Assembly (NCBI GenBank): GCA_039954875.1
Contig: CP157202.1
Span: 1,531,117-1,595,116, forward strand
Direction: 5' to 3'
Length of the DNA stretch: 64,000 bases
DNA from: G039954875 sp039954875
GTDB lineage: Bacteria; Bacteroidota; Bacteroidia; Flavobacteriales; Blattabacteriaceae
Each line of letters opens with the position of its first letter. Position 1 is the first letter of the stretch. This document shows, piece after piece, positions 47,101 to 56,199 of the stretch. The notes under the pieces are model-generated. The model worked only from the letters and a program-made list of their open reading frames with translations, was not told the DNA's origin and searched no databases. The translations under genes and the position numbers were made by a program.

Positions 47101-47295
47101 AGTCTGTTGGCCGTAAGTTCGATCATCATGACCTATTTCGGGGTTAACTATTACTTCTCAGGTTTGCATTCGTATGCCAAAGGAGATCCGGTGCCTATTC
47201 CTACGTGGGTTTATTGCGCTGTGGTTGGGGTGTTGTTTATAGCTGCTTTGGCTTATTATCGGATGAAGGGTAGCCGTATGGCTTCCGATGGATGA
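44152..47295 (+). CDS. ccsBA: Fused CcsBA cytochrome c synthase (ResB-ResC/CcsA type)
   Basis: System II cytochrome c biogenesis protein that exports heme and attaches it to CxxCH motifs in the periplasm. The frame is open from 44065, but the ATG at 44152 (MHRIFHRFFSTRLMAVLFLVY) gives a normal N-terminus and 1047 residues. The N-terminal ResB/CcsB half has three helices and a large periplasmic domain ending near LSYLGYLLLGVGMFFTLFW. The C-terminal CcsA half contains the heme-handling WWD-type motif WANESWGRYWSWDPKETW and flanking conserved histidines (HVAVITSSY; HMRLVPG). Fusion is the usual Bacteroidota form. Its clients here are ActA (six hemes) and ActE. Confidence 0.93.
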   Translation: MHRIFHRFFSTRLMAVLFLVYALSMAVATFVEQIYSTATAKVLIYQSIWFETVMLLLILCFVGNIGRYGLWLREKWPLLVFHLAFVLMFVGGFISRYIGFEGMMLIRQGATAQQIVSEKTYIKLHISDGDEVRAYRDPYILSPFHNQYKGKFTFKDQILKVRVVGYIPHARETFFEDPQGQRMLKIVTTEKGGRVENFLLAGQVKNFGGILVSFDKTVEGAIQLFESQGKLYINAPFEGDYFIMATQKIGILSKSVPSELRLRSLYRIGGLRLVIPEGVRRGTLKYVSVEKDKKNFPDAITAKISTRDQSQTLTFLGDKWVTGMGGQVVLDGKQVAIGYGSIFLDVPFAIRLNKFELEKYPGSESPSSFASEVIVIDNGREEDHIIFMNNVLDHGGYRFFQSGYDPDGKGARLSVNHDDWGTRISYLGYLLLGVGMFFTLFWKGTRFDKLRQMLRALAKKPVLLLLLIGGLVYAQHGPGKVRRVPIDSLCATIRIPEEHAEKFGRLLVQDPQGRIKPVNTMALELLRKIYKKDHIGGLNANQWMISMNQDGWLVSVRRGSIGWAQIPFIKVGTKGGQALLEMTRADQEGYTSLMELYRADPRTGQVNFVLEQEYERAFAISPGQRGEYDKALIHLNERVSIISRIFQGQYLRILPIFDDSQNTWTGWMTPDFQLNAKAFAMLSDYFIALSHAQQTQDWGPVDQVLGKIRAYQNRYGQKIMPSAGRVDAEMLYNRLNIFYRVMLCYLVLGGVLLILAFAKIFIPFKGINVCIKVFVNLLFAVFLYHAFGLGLRWYVSGHAPWSNGYESAVFISWCTVLAGLLFYHNRNVFVPAITVLSTTILLGVAHGNLMDPEVTNLVPVLKSYWLMVHVAVITSSYGFLSMGAFLGLIVLILYILKGNSQHIRIENSIKELTLINEMALTVGLFLLTVGTFLGGVWANESWGRYWSWDPKETWAFISVIVYAFVLHMRLVPGLNGPFVFNLASLLAVSSIIMTYFGVNYYFSGLHSYAKGDPVPIPTWVYCAVVGVLFIAALAYYRMKGSRMASDG

Positions 47296-47299
47296 AATT

Positions 47300-47640
47300 T
47301 AATATGATTATGGATTTGAAGATCGATTTTTATGATTTTTTGAAGGTTTAGATCCATGTAGGAACGATCGTTTGTGCTGAGCCGAATGAAAAGGCTGTCA
47401 AGACGGCTTATGTCCTAGAAATAGACTTTGGTACATTGGGCCTTAAGACAAGTTCTGCTCAGATCTTGGTTAATTATCGCCGTGAAGATTTGATGGGTAA
47501 GCAGGTCTTGGCTGTATTGGATTCCCCACTTAATAAGCGTAAGCATATTGCGGATATTAGGTCGGACTGCCTGCTCTTGGTTGCTGCATGCTCTGAGAAG
47601 TGTATGGTTTTGATTTGGCCGGATTTCAGTGTATAAAAAC
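47300..47640 (+). pseudogene. csaA: Decayed CsaA-like tRNA-binding domain protein
   Basis: Begins a few bases after ccsBA. KIDFYDFLKV, stop, IHVGTIVCAEPNEKAVKTAY, VLEIDFGTLGLKTSSAQILV, YRREDLMGKQVLAVLD match the small OB-fold tRNA-binding protein CsaA (family: DFxKVDIRVGTI, LGIKxSSAQI, LxGRQVVAVVNFPP). The end (LLLVAACSEKCMVLIWPDFSV) is also in register. A stop in the N-terminal motif and replacement of the NFPP/K loop suggest it is dead but only lightly decayed. Confidence 0.78.
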
Positions 47641-48240
47641 GGCGTACTGATTTTTTGATGACTTTTGTAAAGGTAAATTTGCAGAGGTGGATTTGGTCCA
47701 TAGTGAAGCGGTAGAAGCTGCTTAAATCCATACCGGAACTTTCAATCTGAAACCGTATGAATCGGGTGCAGGCTTATCAAATATTGGGTTGCACTGTGGT
47801 CCGGTAAAGCTTAACTATATTGGCGCATCAATAAGCCTAGAATGGGGTCATATGATCAAAGAGGTCCTAAGTCTTGGGCAAAGACTAAGCGGGGCCGTTT
47901 TACCATCGTATTTCAAGAGTAACGGTAGCATCCACTATACCTATCCTAAAGGCCTGCGAAGGATATACCAGGAAGGTTTCACCATAGGGGGTATCATCAT
48001 ACATATAGGAAAACTTGAGCCTTACCCTACAGGTTTTTCAAGGGGGCTATGAGGTTTGCCCCCCTGCAGCCTAGCCTTAAAGATGAAGAAGTATACCCGG
48101 GTGTGCTAGTATAAGGACAAGTCTTTTTGAAATTCTTCGGGCTCTTTCCCTGCAGAGGAGAGATTATAGAAAAAGTAGAAGGATTCAAATCATTACTCGA
48201 ACTGCTAGGGCATGAGAGTCATCTCCTAGAAGGTCTATGA
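47641..48240 (+). pseudogene. Unidentified decayed protein gene
   Basis: Plus-strand pieces look coding: FNLKPYESGAGLSNIGLH, LNYIGASISLEWGHMIKEVL, SNGSIHYTYPKGLRRIYQEG and GIIIHIGKLEPYPTGFSRGL form an 87-residue open stretch at 47789-48052. Continuations are broken by stops. The alternation of hydrophobic residues with GxxxxxxLEPYxTGFSxGL suggests an extracytoplasmic or beta-rich protein, but I do not recognise the family. Confidence 0.35.
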
Positions 48241-48640
48241 TTATTACTGTTATTTAATCTCAGGCATAGGGGTGAAAATCCTAGAGAAGACCTAGTGCAA
48301 TCGAATTTTCTTTATATATCAACAATAAAATCAAAACTTGTGATGCGTGTTTATAGGGATTAAAAGGCCTTTATAGAAATTCAATTAGATGAGCAAAGAT
48401 GCTTTAGGCAAAGTTTGATGAGACAAGAATTTGTCTAGCTAAAATTTTCATTTTAAGATTATGTATAATTTATCCTCGGGGACTATATGCTGCATAGGAG
48501 CAAGAAGTATACTTTAAAGAGCTTTCCACAGGGGCGCATAAAGTCAACGCTCTGCAGTGTGTTATTATCAACTAAGTTTTGATAGCGATTTGAGTAAGCT
48601 TTACTATGTGCTGTTTTTTTTGGATGTGGTAAGAGTGAGT
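48241..48640. other. Decayed stretch with no assignable content
   Basis: About 400 bases with stops in all frames on both strands. Short plus-strand runs may continue the unidentified remnant on either side; nothing can be named. Confidence 0.4.
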
Positions 48641-50225
48641 TTTATTTTATGCTTATGTAGGTAAGCTTTTGCACCTGATTATAGATAATTTGAAGCGGAT
48701 CTATGGGGCTCAAAGCTATCAGGTGGGTGATGTTTCACAAACACAGGTAAAAAACCTGTGCTTTTCAGATCAAAATGTATATCGAGCCTTGCACCAGGTA
48801 TGCAGATGGTTTTCATTCGAATATGAATGAGTAGGGACAACACCTTAAAAGGCTGGTTAAAAGAGTGGGCAAATGATACGGGGCTTATTATTGGAATTAA
48901 GAAATAGTATGCGCAGAGAGCGGTTTAGGTATGATAACACGATGGATTCATCATTTGTTTGTAACCTATATGGGGGTAAGAAAAATATCACATCAGGCTA
49001 TCGTAATGGCTCAGAGCATTTGCAATCATAAAAATTTTTCCTCGATAAAAACACCAAAGAATTTTGGATCATTGAAGCAGTCAAGATCTTTGAAGATATT
49101 TACAAGTACAGGGAAGGCAAAGTATCGCAAATCGATTGAAAAGACCCATTGATATTAAGTGATGATACGGTGAACTTTGATTTGAACGAATAATTGATCC
49201 CTGGAGTTACGTTGAAGATCATTTTTAATGGTGGAGATTCGTCGGGCTATGAACTCGATATTCATGCTTATAATGCCGAGAAAAACGAATTTGATTTAAT
49301 AGGTTATGAAGATTAACGAGGTACCCAACATCCCGATGAATATTTTTAGATCCAAGTGCGAGATAACGACGTCATTGATAATATCCTCACATGCCTGAAG
49401 TGTATGTAAAAAAGTGAAAGAGGCGCTTAAATAAAAATCTCAGGTGTATTTTGAGCTATAAATCCAAGCCTAAGGTAGAATATATAGTCACCTCGGATTA
49501 CGTATGGCTTATAAGAAACAAAGTAGAGCTCTTTAGTTCGGGACATCATCATCTTAAGAGAAAAATATTTTGATTTTGAGATCAAGATACGCCTTACCAG
49601 CATTAACCAGAATTTTTCCAACGTTTTCGATTATGATATAACCATTGCTGACGAGGTATCTGTGGGTATATAATTGGCAACTTCCCGTCTGTTCACAAAG
49701 GGAACTGAGGAACAAGATCGAGATGAGGTTTTGCTTGAGTTGACCTTACGTTACTTCACCATTTATAGACTGGTAAGCTTACAGGATTATGTATGATGAT
49801 CGGGGTTTTGTGATCTCGAAGGCATAACTTTGCATTACGTTGGCAGGAGATCATTTGCATCGGCAAGTTTGTGAGGGATATATCTATTGGATGCTTCAAG
49901 AGGCTTTGTATCGGGAGATAGTTGGGATAAAAGCCTATATCTATTGCCTGTTTTTGATGAGTATCTATTGTGCTATAAGAATCATACGACTTCTTTTGCA
50001 CCTGAGTATGATAAGAAATTCAATCTCGTTTATGGATTGTTCAATCTTTCGATTTTGATCGGTCATAAATGGAGGTGTAAAGTGCAAAAACACAAAATAG
50101 TCATGATGATCCGTCCATTTGTTCCGTTGGACAAGGTCCAGGATGGAGCTTTAGATGAGGCGATGGTCCATTACAGTCGTTTTGTCGGTCAAACGGTGAA
50201 ATTTCGCCTAGTTTTTGATCATTAA
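48641..50225 (+). pseudogene. Unidentified decayed gene or genes
   Basis: Plus-strand segments separated by only one or two stops or frame changes suggest a gene of about 500 codons: GSKLSGG-type start region, NITSGYRNGSEHLQ, EFWIIEAVKIFEDIYKYREG, LILSDDTVNFDLNE, GVTLKIIFNGGDSSGYELDI, NAEKNEFDLIGYED, FDYDITIADEVSVGI, LLELTLRYFTIYRLV, SFAPEYDKKFNLVYGLFNL and a terminal GALDEAMVHYSRFVGQTVKF. No motif I know is present. The order and composition suggest a real protein lost recently, located between csaA and dnaG. Confidence 0.4.
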
Positions 50226-50253
50226 GATGTGATACTTGAGTTTATGGATCTTT

Positions 50254-52185
50254 TCAGACGTAACGGTGCAATTTTTTATTGATCTGGTTTTTAAGTTCGG
50301 TTAACCGTATTATCTTTTCTCGGGTTTTGACGTTGTTTTTTATAGGGTTTTGTCCTTTGAGATTTTCCATAGCCTCTTGGATCAACTTAGAGATATAATG
50401 CGATTTGTAGCGTAGTAGAGCTTCAGTGAGGTGTTCGCCTAATTTTTGTTCTTTTGGGGTGACATGTATGTCTTTCTTGTCCCACTGTGCCAGTTGATAG
50501 TGTTCAGTCAGTAGTGAAGAGAGTGTTTGGTTAATCTCCTCGTCAAACAATTTTATAAAAAATTCTCCAGATCGGAGTTCACCTTGTTGAAAGCCTTCTC
50601 GCACTTGATCGAATATTTTTTGATAGAAATCCAGGGAAAAACTCAAGTGGTCTACTTCAAATTGGTGTAAGATTTCTTCGATGATGGTGGTTTCGTAGAC
50701 CTCTTTGATAGGAGATATAAGATTTTCTAAGCGTACCGTTGTGTCGCCATGGGCTAGTATGAGTTGGATGAGTTCCTCTTCGACAATGAGTAATGGGTCT
50801 GTAGTTTCCGTTACATCCGCAACGGGTTCGCGGGTCTTACGTTCGACTTCTTTTTGAAATTTTTTATCGGCCTCTTCGCGGGTTTTCCTATCAATGCGGG
50901 CTAATTCGTTGAAGAGGATCCGCTCACTGATATGTAATACTCTAGCGGTCTCTTGTACATAGACCTCTCGACGGATGCTGCTGGGGATTTTGGCAATGCT
51001 CTCGATGATGTTACGGATGAGGCTTGCCTTTTTGATCGGTTCGTTTTGTGCATCTTCTAGGAGCAGTTGCGTCTTGAAGTGGATGAAATCTTGGCTATTA
51101 TTTCGTATGAATGCGATCAGTTTGGTTGAAGGATGTCTTTGTGTAAAAGAGTCAGGGTCTTCGCCGTCGGGGAAGAGCAAGATGCGTACGTTCATTTCCT
51201 GTTCGAGGATCAGATCGATGCCGCGCAATGAGGCTTTGATGCCGGCAGCATCTCCGTCGTAGAGTAAAGTGACGTTGGGTGTAAGTCGTTTAATCAGGCG
51301 GATTTGGTCAAGGGTAAGTGCTGTGCCGGAGGAGGCTACGACATTTTGTGTCCCGGCTTGATATAGGGAGATTACATCGGTATAGCCTTCGACCAGATAG
51401 CAGAGATCTTCTTTCAATATGGCCTGTTTGGCTTGATATATGCCGTAGAGGATATGGCTCTTGTGATAGATTTCGCTTTCAGGCGAATTGAGATATTTGA
51501 CCGCATTGGGGGTTGTCTTTAGTATCCGGCCACCGAATCCTAGTACACGGCCTGAGAGGCTGTGTATGGGGAAGATTATACGGTTTCGGAAACGGTCCGA
51601 TTGTTTATCTTCTTTGACAATGGTCAAGCCAGATTTTTCTAGATAATCGATCTTGAAGCCTTTTTGTAGGGCGGTGTTGGTAAGCGTATTCCAAGATGTG
51701 GGAGCATAGCCTAACTCAAACTTTTGAATCGTCTTATCTTTAAAACCTCGCTTTTTTAAGTAGCTCAGCCCAATAGTACGACCTTCTTCACTCTCATGCA
51801 ATTGTTCGATGAAAAAGCGTTTGGCAAAGTCATGGACTGTGTAAAGGCTTTCTCTCTCGCCAGCGGTTTTGGCTTCTTCTTCAGATGGTTTGTAGTCTTC
51901 TTGAATCTCTATGTGGTATTTCTTGGCCAGCCAACGCAGTGTCTCTGGATAGGTAAAATGTTCGTGTTCGATGAGAAAACTGACGATATTGCCCCCTTTG
52001 CCTGAACTGAAGTCTTTCCAGATCTGTTTTGCCGGGGAGACCATGAAGGAGGGCGTACGCTCGTTGGAGAATGGGCTAAACCCTTTATAATTACTCCCAC
52101 TTTTTTTCAATTGCATGAAGTCTCCGATGACCTCCTCTATTCGGGCATTTTTGAATATTTTATCGATGGTTTCTCTTGAAATCAT
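50254..52185 (-). CDS. dnaG: DNA primase, zinc-cysteine-less form
   Basis: DnaG synthesises RNA primers for replication. MISRETIDKIFKNARIEEVIGDFMQLKKSG starts a normal N-terminal domain, but the CHC2 zinc ligands are absent: SPFSNERTPSF and KDFSSGKGGN stand where CPFHxEKTPSF and CFGCGxGG would be. I recall the same substitution in other Bacteroidota primases, so it is probably ancestral. The RNA-polymerase core (ELGYAPTSWNTL; RFRNRIIFPIHSLSGRVLGFGGR), the TOPRIM residues (YLVEGYTDVISL; LLYDGDAAGIKASLR) and the helicase-binding C-terminus are intact. 643 residues; ATG at 52185 supported by an upstream -7 element. Confidence 0.93.
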   Translation of the reverse strand: MISRETIDKIFKNARIEEVIGDFMQLKKSGSNYKGFSPFSNERTPSFMVSPAKQIWKDFSSGKGGNIVSFLIEHEHFTYPETLRWLAKKYHIEIQEDYKPSEEEAKTAGERESLYTVHDFAKRFFIEQLHESEEGRTIGLSYLKKRGFKDKTIQKFELGYAPTSWNTLTNTALQKGFKIDYLEKSGLTIVKEDKQSDRFRNRIIFPIHSLSGRVLGFGGRILKTTPNAVKYLNSPESEIYHKSHILYGIYQAKQAILKEDLCYLVEGYTDVISLYQAGTQNVVASSGTALTLDQIRLIKRLTPNVTLLYDGDAAGIKASLRGIDLILEQEMNVRILLFPDGEDPDSFTQRHPSTKLIAFIRNNSQDFIHFKTQLLLEDAQNEPIKKASLIRNIIESIAKIPSSIRREVYVQETARVLHISERILFNELARIDRKTREEADKKFQKEVERKTREPVADVTETTDPLLIVEEELIQLILAHGDTTVRLENLISPIKEVYETTIIEEILHQFEVDHLSFSLDFYQKIFDQVREGFQQGELRSGEFFIKLFDEEINQTLSSLLTEHYQLAQWDKKDIHVTPKEQKLGEHLTEALLRYKSHYISKLIQEAMENLKGQNPIKNNVKTREKIIRLTELKNQINKKLHRYV

Positions 52186-52205
52186 AAGGAATTTCGATGA
52201 AGGAT

Positions 52206-52213
52206 CAAATTTA
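52206..52213 (-). promoter_or_regulatory. TAnnTTTG -7 element upstream of dnaG
   Basis: TAAATTTG on the minus strand, 20 bases before the dnaG ATG. Perfect -7 consensus; -33 unclear. Confidence 0.45.
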
Positions 52214-52389
52214 AGCAGGAAGATATGAACCCTTGGGAGTGGGGGAGGGGCTATATCCTCAATGGGGGATGTTGTTTGCCCCCCCCCTTTTGATCCAAGC
52301 TATGGGTCTGAGTAAGGGAAGCGTTTAAATGGGGATTAAAGGTTTTTTAATGCGCCATCTGATATGGGATATATCAAGGGTTTCATATT

Positions 52390-53256
52390 TCTTATTCTTT
52401 TTTTACCTTATTTTTTCTTTGATGCGTTGGCTCTGGTCTATTTGTCCTTGGGCGTCTTAGGAGATCTGGTTTTCGATGGTTCGATTGCTGTAGGGATTGC
52501 TTTCCTTATAGATTACTGAAGTGAAACGGTGTCCGTTGAGTGGGGATTATCGAAGAACAGCTTAGATGAGGTATTATAGCTGGCATATATCTTCACTTGG
52601 TGCGGTTTTTTTCTTCTATCGGGATGCTATACCTAAAATAGGTCTATGTATTGGAGATCTTTTCAATTTTTTCTTGAGTTAGTAGATGTCTGGTCTCATT
52701 GGGGCATGGCCAATAGGTGGTATCGTATTTCTCCAAGATACTGATCCATGTACCACATGTCTTTGATTTTAAATATTTTCATATCGGTGTTTTTGATCTC
52801 ATATCGATCGATATGTTTTTCGGTGAATGTGCCGTCTTGGTTGAGGATTTTTTTTTTAGCATCGACTGTATAGATGCGTATTGTTTTTTATGAGAAGGAG
52901 GCTTCGGTTATTTTGGTCTTGAAGTTTTAGTTGTCATAGACCTCTTTAATTTCATCTTTTTGATCCGTTCGATGAGGGTTTATTAGAGGGATTTGCGTGG
53001 GTTGATTAGATCGTTGTTGTTGAAATAGTAGACTTGATTGAATTTTTCATTCGGATCGATGATTTTCTATAGTACTTTGGACCAGGTGATCTCTCTTTCG
53101 TCGATTTATGGAAAGTATGGGCTCATCTTTTCCTTATTTTCCTTTTCTTCGAGGGTTTTTCTATCAACTTCTGGGGATTTTACATTCAAGGATGTATTGT
53201 GTCTTGATGTAGGAGATCAGTAATAGGCCGGCCAGAAGAAGATGTTTCGTTGTCAT
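52390..53256 (-). pseudogene. gldN: Decayed gliding motility / type IX secretion protein GldN
   Basis: GldN (PorN) forms the periplasmic ring of the type IX secretion system with GldK. The remnant begins at an ATG at 53256 with TTKHLLLAGLLLISYI. Then come DEREITWSKVLWKIIDPNEK and FNQVYYFNNNDLINPRKSL, the hallmark N-terminal region, and near the end YKESNPYSNRTIENQI and GQIDQSQRIKEKIR, matching the conserved SYIYKESNxxxRxIE C-terminus. Stops and frame changes occur throughout. Last gene of the former gldKLMN operon. Confidence 0.85.
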
Positions 53257-53284
53257 GGTGATAGAGATTTTAGTTATTGACATA

Positions 53285-54800
53285 AACCGTTATGAAGAAT
53301 GTTTTTTTCAGGTGGATATTTTCTTTGGCCAGCCGCGCATTGATGTTGCCAATGGTGATACCTAAACGTACTTTGTCTAAGGCGGCTCGTGCTTGGGTAT
53401 TAAGTTTGTTACCTTGTCAGGGGATCCTGGCTTGGCCAGGGGTTTTGATGGTAAAACTGCTTACGCGATGATATTCACTGGGGGTTCAAAGCCTGTGATG
53501 GTGGCTTTTGCTAGTGAGTTAGCAGGTATCTAGGGCTCGGTTTCCCCGAGTACGGCACCTTGTTGGGGTGGAAAGTTTTTTATGCGGAAGCTCAGCTTTT
53601 GTGAGATCGTCTCTACACGGGTGGTCTTTCTGTTAGGGTGAAGTTTACCGTAAGACTTTTCCAAGGATGATAGATCCATAGACCGTGGGATTTTTCGGAT
53701 AATCGCCCTCTGGTTGCAGTGAGTGGATATCCATTGGGTTGATAGTCAGGTGATGGAGGTGGTGATTGGGATATCTATCCCCCCCCAATAGACCACATTT
53801 ACCTTTTCGTCTTAGATGATGTCTCCAAGAGGTTTTTTATAAAATTTGTTTTTTAGTCTACCATCGTCTCGGTCGCCTATGACGCGGTAAGTGTACGAGA
53901 AGGGATAGGTCTTTTTATTACCTTTTTCGTTGGTGAGGCTTATATGTCCATTGTTTTTTCGCATGGGCTAGAGGTATTCATTCGTAAGAGGGCTTGGCTG
54001 TTTTTTATTTTGATCTTTTATCCGTTGGTTGTGGTATAGGCTTACAGCAAGCTGTTGTCGGCAGCTAGTAGGATTTTGGCTTCGACACTTTCGTCATGTA
54101 TGAGTGTTTTTGGGGCATAGATCAGGGCTTTGAATTTATTTAGGGTAATGTTTTATTCTAGTTTTTCTGAGAGTACTGCACTGATAGTATTGGACTTTTC
54201 GTTATGTACGTCGGCCTTAATTTTTGATAGATTGGTGATCGAGGTTATCAAGGGTTGATCTAGGAATTGGGATTAGAGTTATGTTTTTTTAATCGGGTCG
54301 AGGGAGAAGAGTTTTTCGATGCATTTTTTGCTGTTGATTGATTTGGATATGGAGATTATCAGGTTTCAGAATTCGTTGAGTGATCGCTTGAATTTTTTAA
54401 CTTTTTCGTTGGGTCTCTCATGTTCGAAGAAGAGTTAGTTCATGTATTAAAGCGATTCCATGATTTTGTAATCGAAATATGTTCCTTAGATGAGTTCGAC
54501 ATTGGTGTTCAGGTTGGTTTTGAGGCTCTAGAACAGTTTGAATATTTGATCGGTGTGTTGCTTTGACTTGTAGATATTGTTCGTAGATGGCTTGGTATTT
54601 TTCAGGGTTTTTTCTATTTTATGGCGTAGGTTTTCGCATAAAAATTGGTTGTTGTCGTCAACTAGGCGGGCGGTGAGCTCTAAAGTTTCTTTGGTGTTGT
54701 GAAAGGCCTTTAATACCTCACGATCGACATTCATCAATATAATAGCGATGAAGATTAGATACATTAGGTTGATCATCTTTTGCCGGGGAAAGGTTTTTTT
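53285..54800 (-). pseudogene. gldM: Decayed gliding motility / type IX secretion motor protein GldM
   Basis: GldM spans the periplasm and with GldL converts proton flow into motion for type IX secretion and gliding. The start is still readable over about 80 residues: KMINLMYLIFIAIILMNV split here as MINLMYLIFIAIILMNVDRE, VLKAFHNTKETLELTARLVD and KSKQHTDQIFKLF. The remaining 1.2 kb contains many short pieces and stops, with an eight-C run at 53779-53786. Order and strand match gldL and gldN on either side. Confidence 0.85.
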
Positions 54801-54839
54801 GAGACATTTTTTGAGAATTAAGAGGCCGGGTTGTTATTT

Positions 54840-55490
54840 ATTTCTGATTATCTTGCTATAGATCTTGTTGTGTGTAGCCAGTTTGTTGGATAGAGCATGC
54901 ATTTTTGTGTTGAATTGCTTGGAGTCTTCGATGGTTTGGTTTTCAATTGATCGCGCATGTTTTTGTTGAGTTCGAGTTGTCTTTGGCTGAGCTTGGATTG
55001 ATTTTTGTCTTTAGTGTTGATCGATGTAAGATGTTGTGTTTCTTCTAGGAGTTGGGTTTCGTAATTTTTTATCGAGAGTATGACCTCGATGTTTTTGTTG
55101 AGGGGTTCTGCGGTTTCCCCAAGTTGCCCGATCTCTGTGCAGAGTCGTTCGGACAGGTTTGAATTTATGGAGGTCTTTTGTAACATTTTGTTCCAGGAGT
55201 CAGCTGTTGATGATTTTTCTCTATTGGGGGATGGGTATAAGGTTTTTTTCGATGAGCTCGGGGTAAACGTGTCTCTCATGGGCAGTCGCTATCCGGTGTA
55301 TCAAAGGCTGAGGCGAAAAAAAAAGATGATGATTTCTACAATCAGTCCGAGATAAAGTGTATAATCACTTCAGGAGGTGCGAGCCAGTTTACCTATTAAG
55401 CCTAGTGTGACGATGGAGGCACCGATGCTGTATACGACATTAAATATTCTGTCCCATTTGTTGATTCTTGCTGCCTCCATAGTGTTTGGA
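54840..55490 (-). pseudogene. gldL: Decayed gliding motility / type IX secretion motor protein GldL
   Basis: GldL is the two-helix inner-membrane stator-like partner of GldM. The start near 55480 reads ARINKWDRIFNVVYSIGASI and VTLGLIGKLA, followed by LGLIVEIIIFFFASAFDTP, the two membrane helices. A glutamate sits in the second helix, at the family's functional position. The cytoplasmic coiled-coil part follows with LSERLCTEIGQLGETAEPLN, ILSIKNYETQLLEETQHL and LSQRQLELNKNMRDQL. Two or three frame breaks and a stop make it dead, but it is the best preserved of the four. Confidence 0.88.
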
Positions 55491-55499
55491 TGATTAAGT

Positions 55500-56125
55500 G
55501 GTGATTAGTGTTGTTTTTTTCTTATGGTTTTGGTCTTGGTGCTTGGCGGGGGGATGGGTTGCACGGTGCGTAAGTCGATATAGTTACGAGCTGAGTAGGC
55601 ATATTCCCAATCACGGGCGCCTACTTGGGATAATAGCCGATTTTTTTCCACTATCCGCTACGGATGATTTTTTTATTAGGGGCTTAGTTATTTTTTCTCT
55701 TCTTCTTTTTTGGGTTTGACTGAAGGCGTATTGACCAATACCTTCACCTTCTTTGTCTCTATCAACTTCTCCGGCTTTTTGGGCTAGTAGTACTCTTGCG
55801 ATGGAGTATCTAATGTCATAAACTAATTTTTAATATTCTGTATTGATGACCTCTGTGTCGTCCATGAAAAAAAAACAACATGGTGACGGTATTTGTAGGT
55901 GCTGAGAGACCTTTGTTGCCCCGTGATATCGTTAGTTCGGCTTGTCCTGATTATTGAAGGTGACTGCAGGGATCTGTACCACGCCATAAGGCCTTTCCAT
56001 ATTACAAAGCTTTATTTTTCTATAACGATGATTTGACTCCGATCTTTGTTTTTGCGAAATAAAAACTTGCATGAAAATATTAAACTCGGGATCAATAGAT
56101 ATATAAAAATCTTTCTCATTAGCAT
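55500..56125 (-). pseudogene. gldK: Decayed GldK with the central sulfatase-modifying-factor domain deleted
   Basis: GldK is the outer-membrane-associated lipoprotein of the type IX ring, normally about 460 residues with an FGE/SUMF-like fold. Here the N-terminal part is present from MRKIFIYLLIPSLIFSCKF (with its lipobox cysteine) through FMDDTEVINTEY, LVYDIRYSIARVLL and EGIGQYAFSQTQ, and the extreme C-terminus is present as RDWEYAYSARNYIDLRTVQ. The roughly 250-300 residues between them are missing, so a large internal deletion occurred in addition to frameshifts. First gene of the former gld operon, after the dead arginase-family gene. Confidence 0.85.
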
Positions 56126-56199
56126 TTGTTCGTTGAGATTAAGTCTGTCAAGCTAAAAAAATTGTTTAAGGCCGAGAAAATCAGATAAAGTGAAGGGAT

